Shown here in pieces: positions 63,050 through 64,000 of a stretch of DNA of 64,000 nucleotides. The first letter of the stretch is position 1. Each line of letters begins with the position of its first letter. This DNA comes from Roseobacter sp. GAI101. GTDB lineage: Bacteria > Pseudomonadota > Alphaproteobacteria > Rhodobacterales > Rhodobacteraceae. The DNA is taken from positions 1,429,372 to 1,493,371 of the forward strand of contig NZ_DS999213.1 of the NCBI RefSeq assembly GCF_000156335.1. Direction: 5' to 3'. The notes under the pieces were generated by a model that saw only the letters and a list, made by a program, of their open reading frames with translations, was not told the DNA's origin and ran no database searches. Position numbers and translations under genes: made by a program.

Positions 63050-64000
63050 TCAGCCGTCAAACTCGATCGTGACCGGAAAATGATCAGAGGCCGTGACCAA
63101 TGCGTCGCGCAGGTCAGCATCAGCCCAGCATTCAGGGTCGTCCAGCGGATGCCAAATGCGCCAACGCGCGTTGTTGTCGGTAAACTGTGGGCTGACCATG
63201 ATGTAGTCCAGAAGCGCCTGAAGATAACGTTTCTCCGGTGCGATCCAGAACCTGGACGTTGTGGGCATCGCCCCGATCCGCTGCCCCAGGGCCCGTGTGG
63301 CATGCGGGTCGGTCAGCGCAAATGCGCCGCGGTGGCCCAACACGATCTCGACCGAGGACCGCCCGAAAAAATCCTCGAACGCATCCAGCCCCGGCCCGTC
63401 GTTCAGATCGCCCATGACCATCAGCGGCGAGCCCCGTTCCAGATGTTCGTCGATACGGCCCCGCAACCAGATCGCCTGTGCCAACTGCTTGCGCCGGTTC
63501 GCAATACCGATGCGCAGCGCATCTGCCTCATTCTTGGCCCCGTGGGGTGCCTTCGATTTCAAATGCGCTCCGATCATCTGAAAGGAGAAACCGCTCGCGG
63601 TTTCAATGCTCAGTTCAAGCGGCGGTTTTGAGAATACGACAAGGTCTTCTCTGGCGTCGATATCCAGATCAATGCGCAAAATGCCGTCAAAGCGCGGTGC
63701 CCCTCTGGCCCCGTTCGCGTCCGTGACCGGGCCTCCGGGGGTGTGGGTCGCGGTGATCTTTGCCGGATCATAGAGCAGCGCGATTTCCTGCTGCGTGTGG
63801 TTGGCGAACCCCATGATCGCAGCGCTGGTGCGCAGACCGAAATGGGCCGCAAATCCTTCGAGTGCTGCGACGGTCCCCTGTTTGCCGCTTTGGTCCGGTG
63901 CCTCGATGATCATTACCGCATCGGCATCCAACGCCCGGAAGACGGTGCCCAGCGCGCGGGTCTGCTGTGCGCGGGTAACGTTGTGGCGCGCCGACCAGCC
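63050..64000 (-). CDS. Endonuclease/exonuclease/phosphatase family protein (partial)
   Basis: The frame is open from 64000 to the stop at 63050 and is cut by the window edge. It matches the endonuclease/exonuclease/phosphatase fold: IIEAPDQSG (metal Glu), MIGAHLKSK (His), VMGDLNDGPG (Asp/Asn) and the final SDHFPV (Asp-His pair). Substrates of the group include DNA and phosphoesters. The visible N-terminal part (ALGTVFRALDADAVMI) lacks a start or signal, so the true beginning is to the right. Confidence 0.87.
   Translation of the reverse strand, partial: GWSARHNVTRAQQTRALGTVFRALDADAVMIIEAPDQSGKQGTVAALEGFAAHFGLRTSAAIMGFANHTQQEIALLYDPAKITATHTPGGPVTDANGARGAPRFDGILRIDLDIDAREDLVVFSKPPLELSIETASGFSFQMIGAHLKSKAPHGAKNEADALRIGIANRRKQLAQAIWLRGRIDEHLERGSPLMVMGDLNDGPGLDAFEDFFGRSSVEIVLGHRGAFALTDPHATRALGQRIGAMPTTSRFWIAPEKRYLQALLDYIMVSPQFTDNNARWRIWHPLDDPECWADADLRDALVTASDHFPVTIEFDG

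Overview
The window is high-GC DNA with dense, short-spaced genes. It looks like a chromosomal segment of a marine alphaproteobacterium, most likely family Rhodobacteraceae (Roseobacter group). The pointers are a DddL-type DMSP lyase, the phaZ/phaC/phaP/phaR polyhydroxybutyrate cluster with TGC-rich PhaR-like operators, a short ProS, HdaA, a single LolC/E-type subunit, a DUF2282-DUF692-DUF2063-DoxX operon, and dispersed intergenic repeats of the kind seen in roseobacters. Genus cannot be assigned from the sequence alone. No rRNA, tRNA, CRISPR, IS element or prophage was found.

Layout. 0-4.4 kb: secG, pyrG, rlmJ, a DUF1330 protein and two TerB-like proteins. 4.5-14.0 kb: a polar amino-acid/opine-type ABC importer followed by two glutamine-synthetase-like ligases around a class I amidotransferase, a PuuB-like FAD oxidase and a DegT-type aminotransferase. 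This is probably a gamma-glutamylation route for an amine. 14.1-18.6 kb: PHB storage (phaR, phaP, phaC on the minus strand, phaZ divergent) with three PhaR-like sites. 18.6-25.1 kb: a GFA-like protein, two alpha/beta hydrolases, an MFS carrier and thrS. 25.3-27.9 kb: a four-gene bufferin-type RiPP metallophore operon. 27.9-34.7 kb: a mixed accessory region with an ArsC-like protein, an orphan cytochrome P450, a low-GC pair (membrane protein plus a small GYQP-repeat protein) fused onto the end of thyX transcription, and a surface-lipoprotein/Slam pair (type XI secretion). 34.8-45.0 kb: glyoxalase, two DUF1194 von Willebrand-like proteins, PhzF, MarR, SdhE, an XRE regulator, aspartate aminotransferase, MATE, two hydrolases and dddL. 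45.2-50.0 kb: parE, then a TTG-initiated HEPN/AbiU2-like gene, an array of perfect hairpins, a frameshifted small gene, a thioesterase, a HExxH lipoprotein and a cytochrome c lipoprotein. 50.4-64.0 kb: a small RTX protein, lolD/lolC-type, proS, pepT, an AI-2E/PerM family protein, hdaA, ppk1, ppx, and a nuclease-family gene running off the right edge.

Themes. Most of the window is housekeeping or storage metabolism. The regions most worth following are the bufferin operon, the Slam/lipoprotein pair, the low-GC islet behind thyX, the AbiU2-like gene with the hairpin array behind parE, the frameshifted small gene, and the likely AUU start of the first ABC permease. All start choices and motifs were read by eye. 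Family names rest on recognition of motifs and overall sequence, not on a database search.
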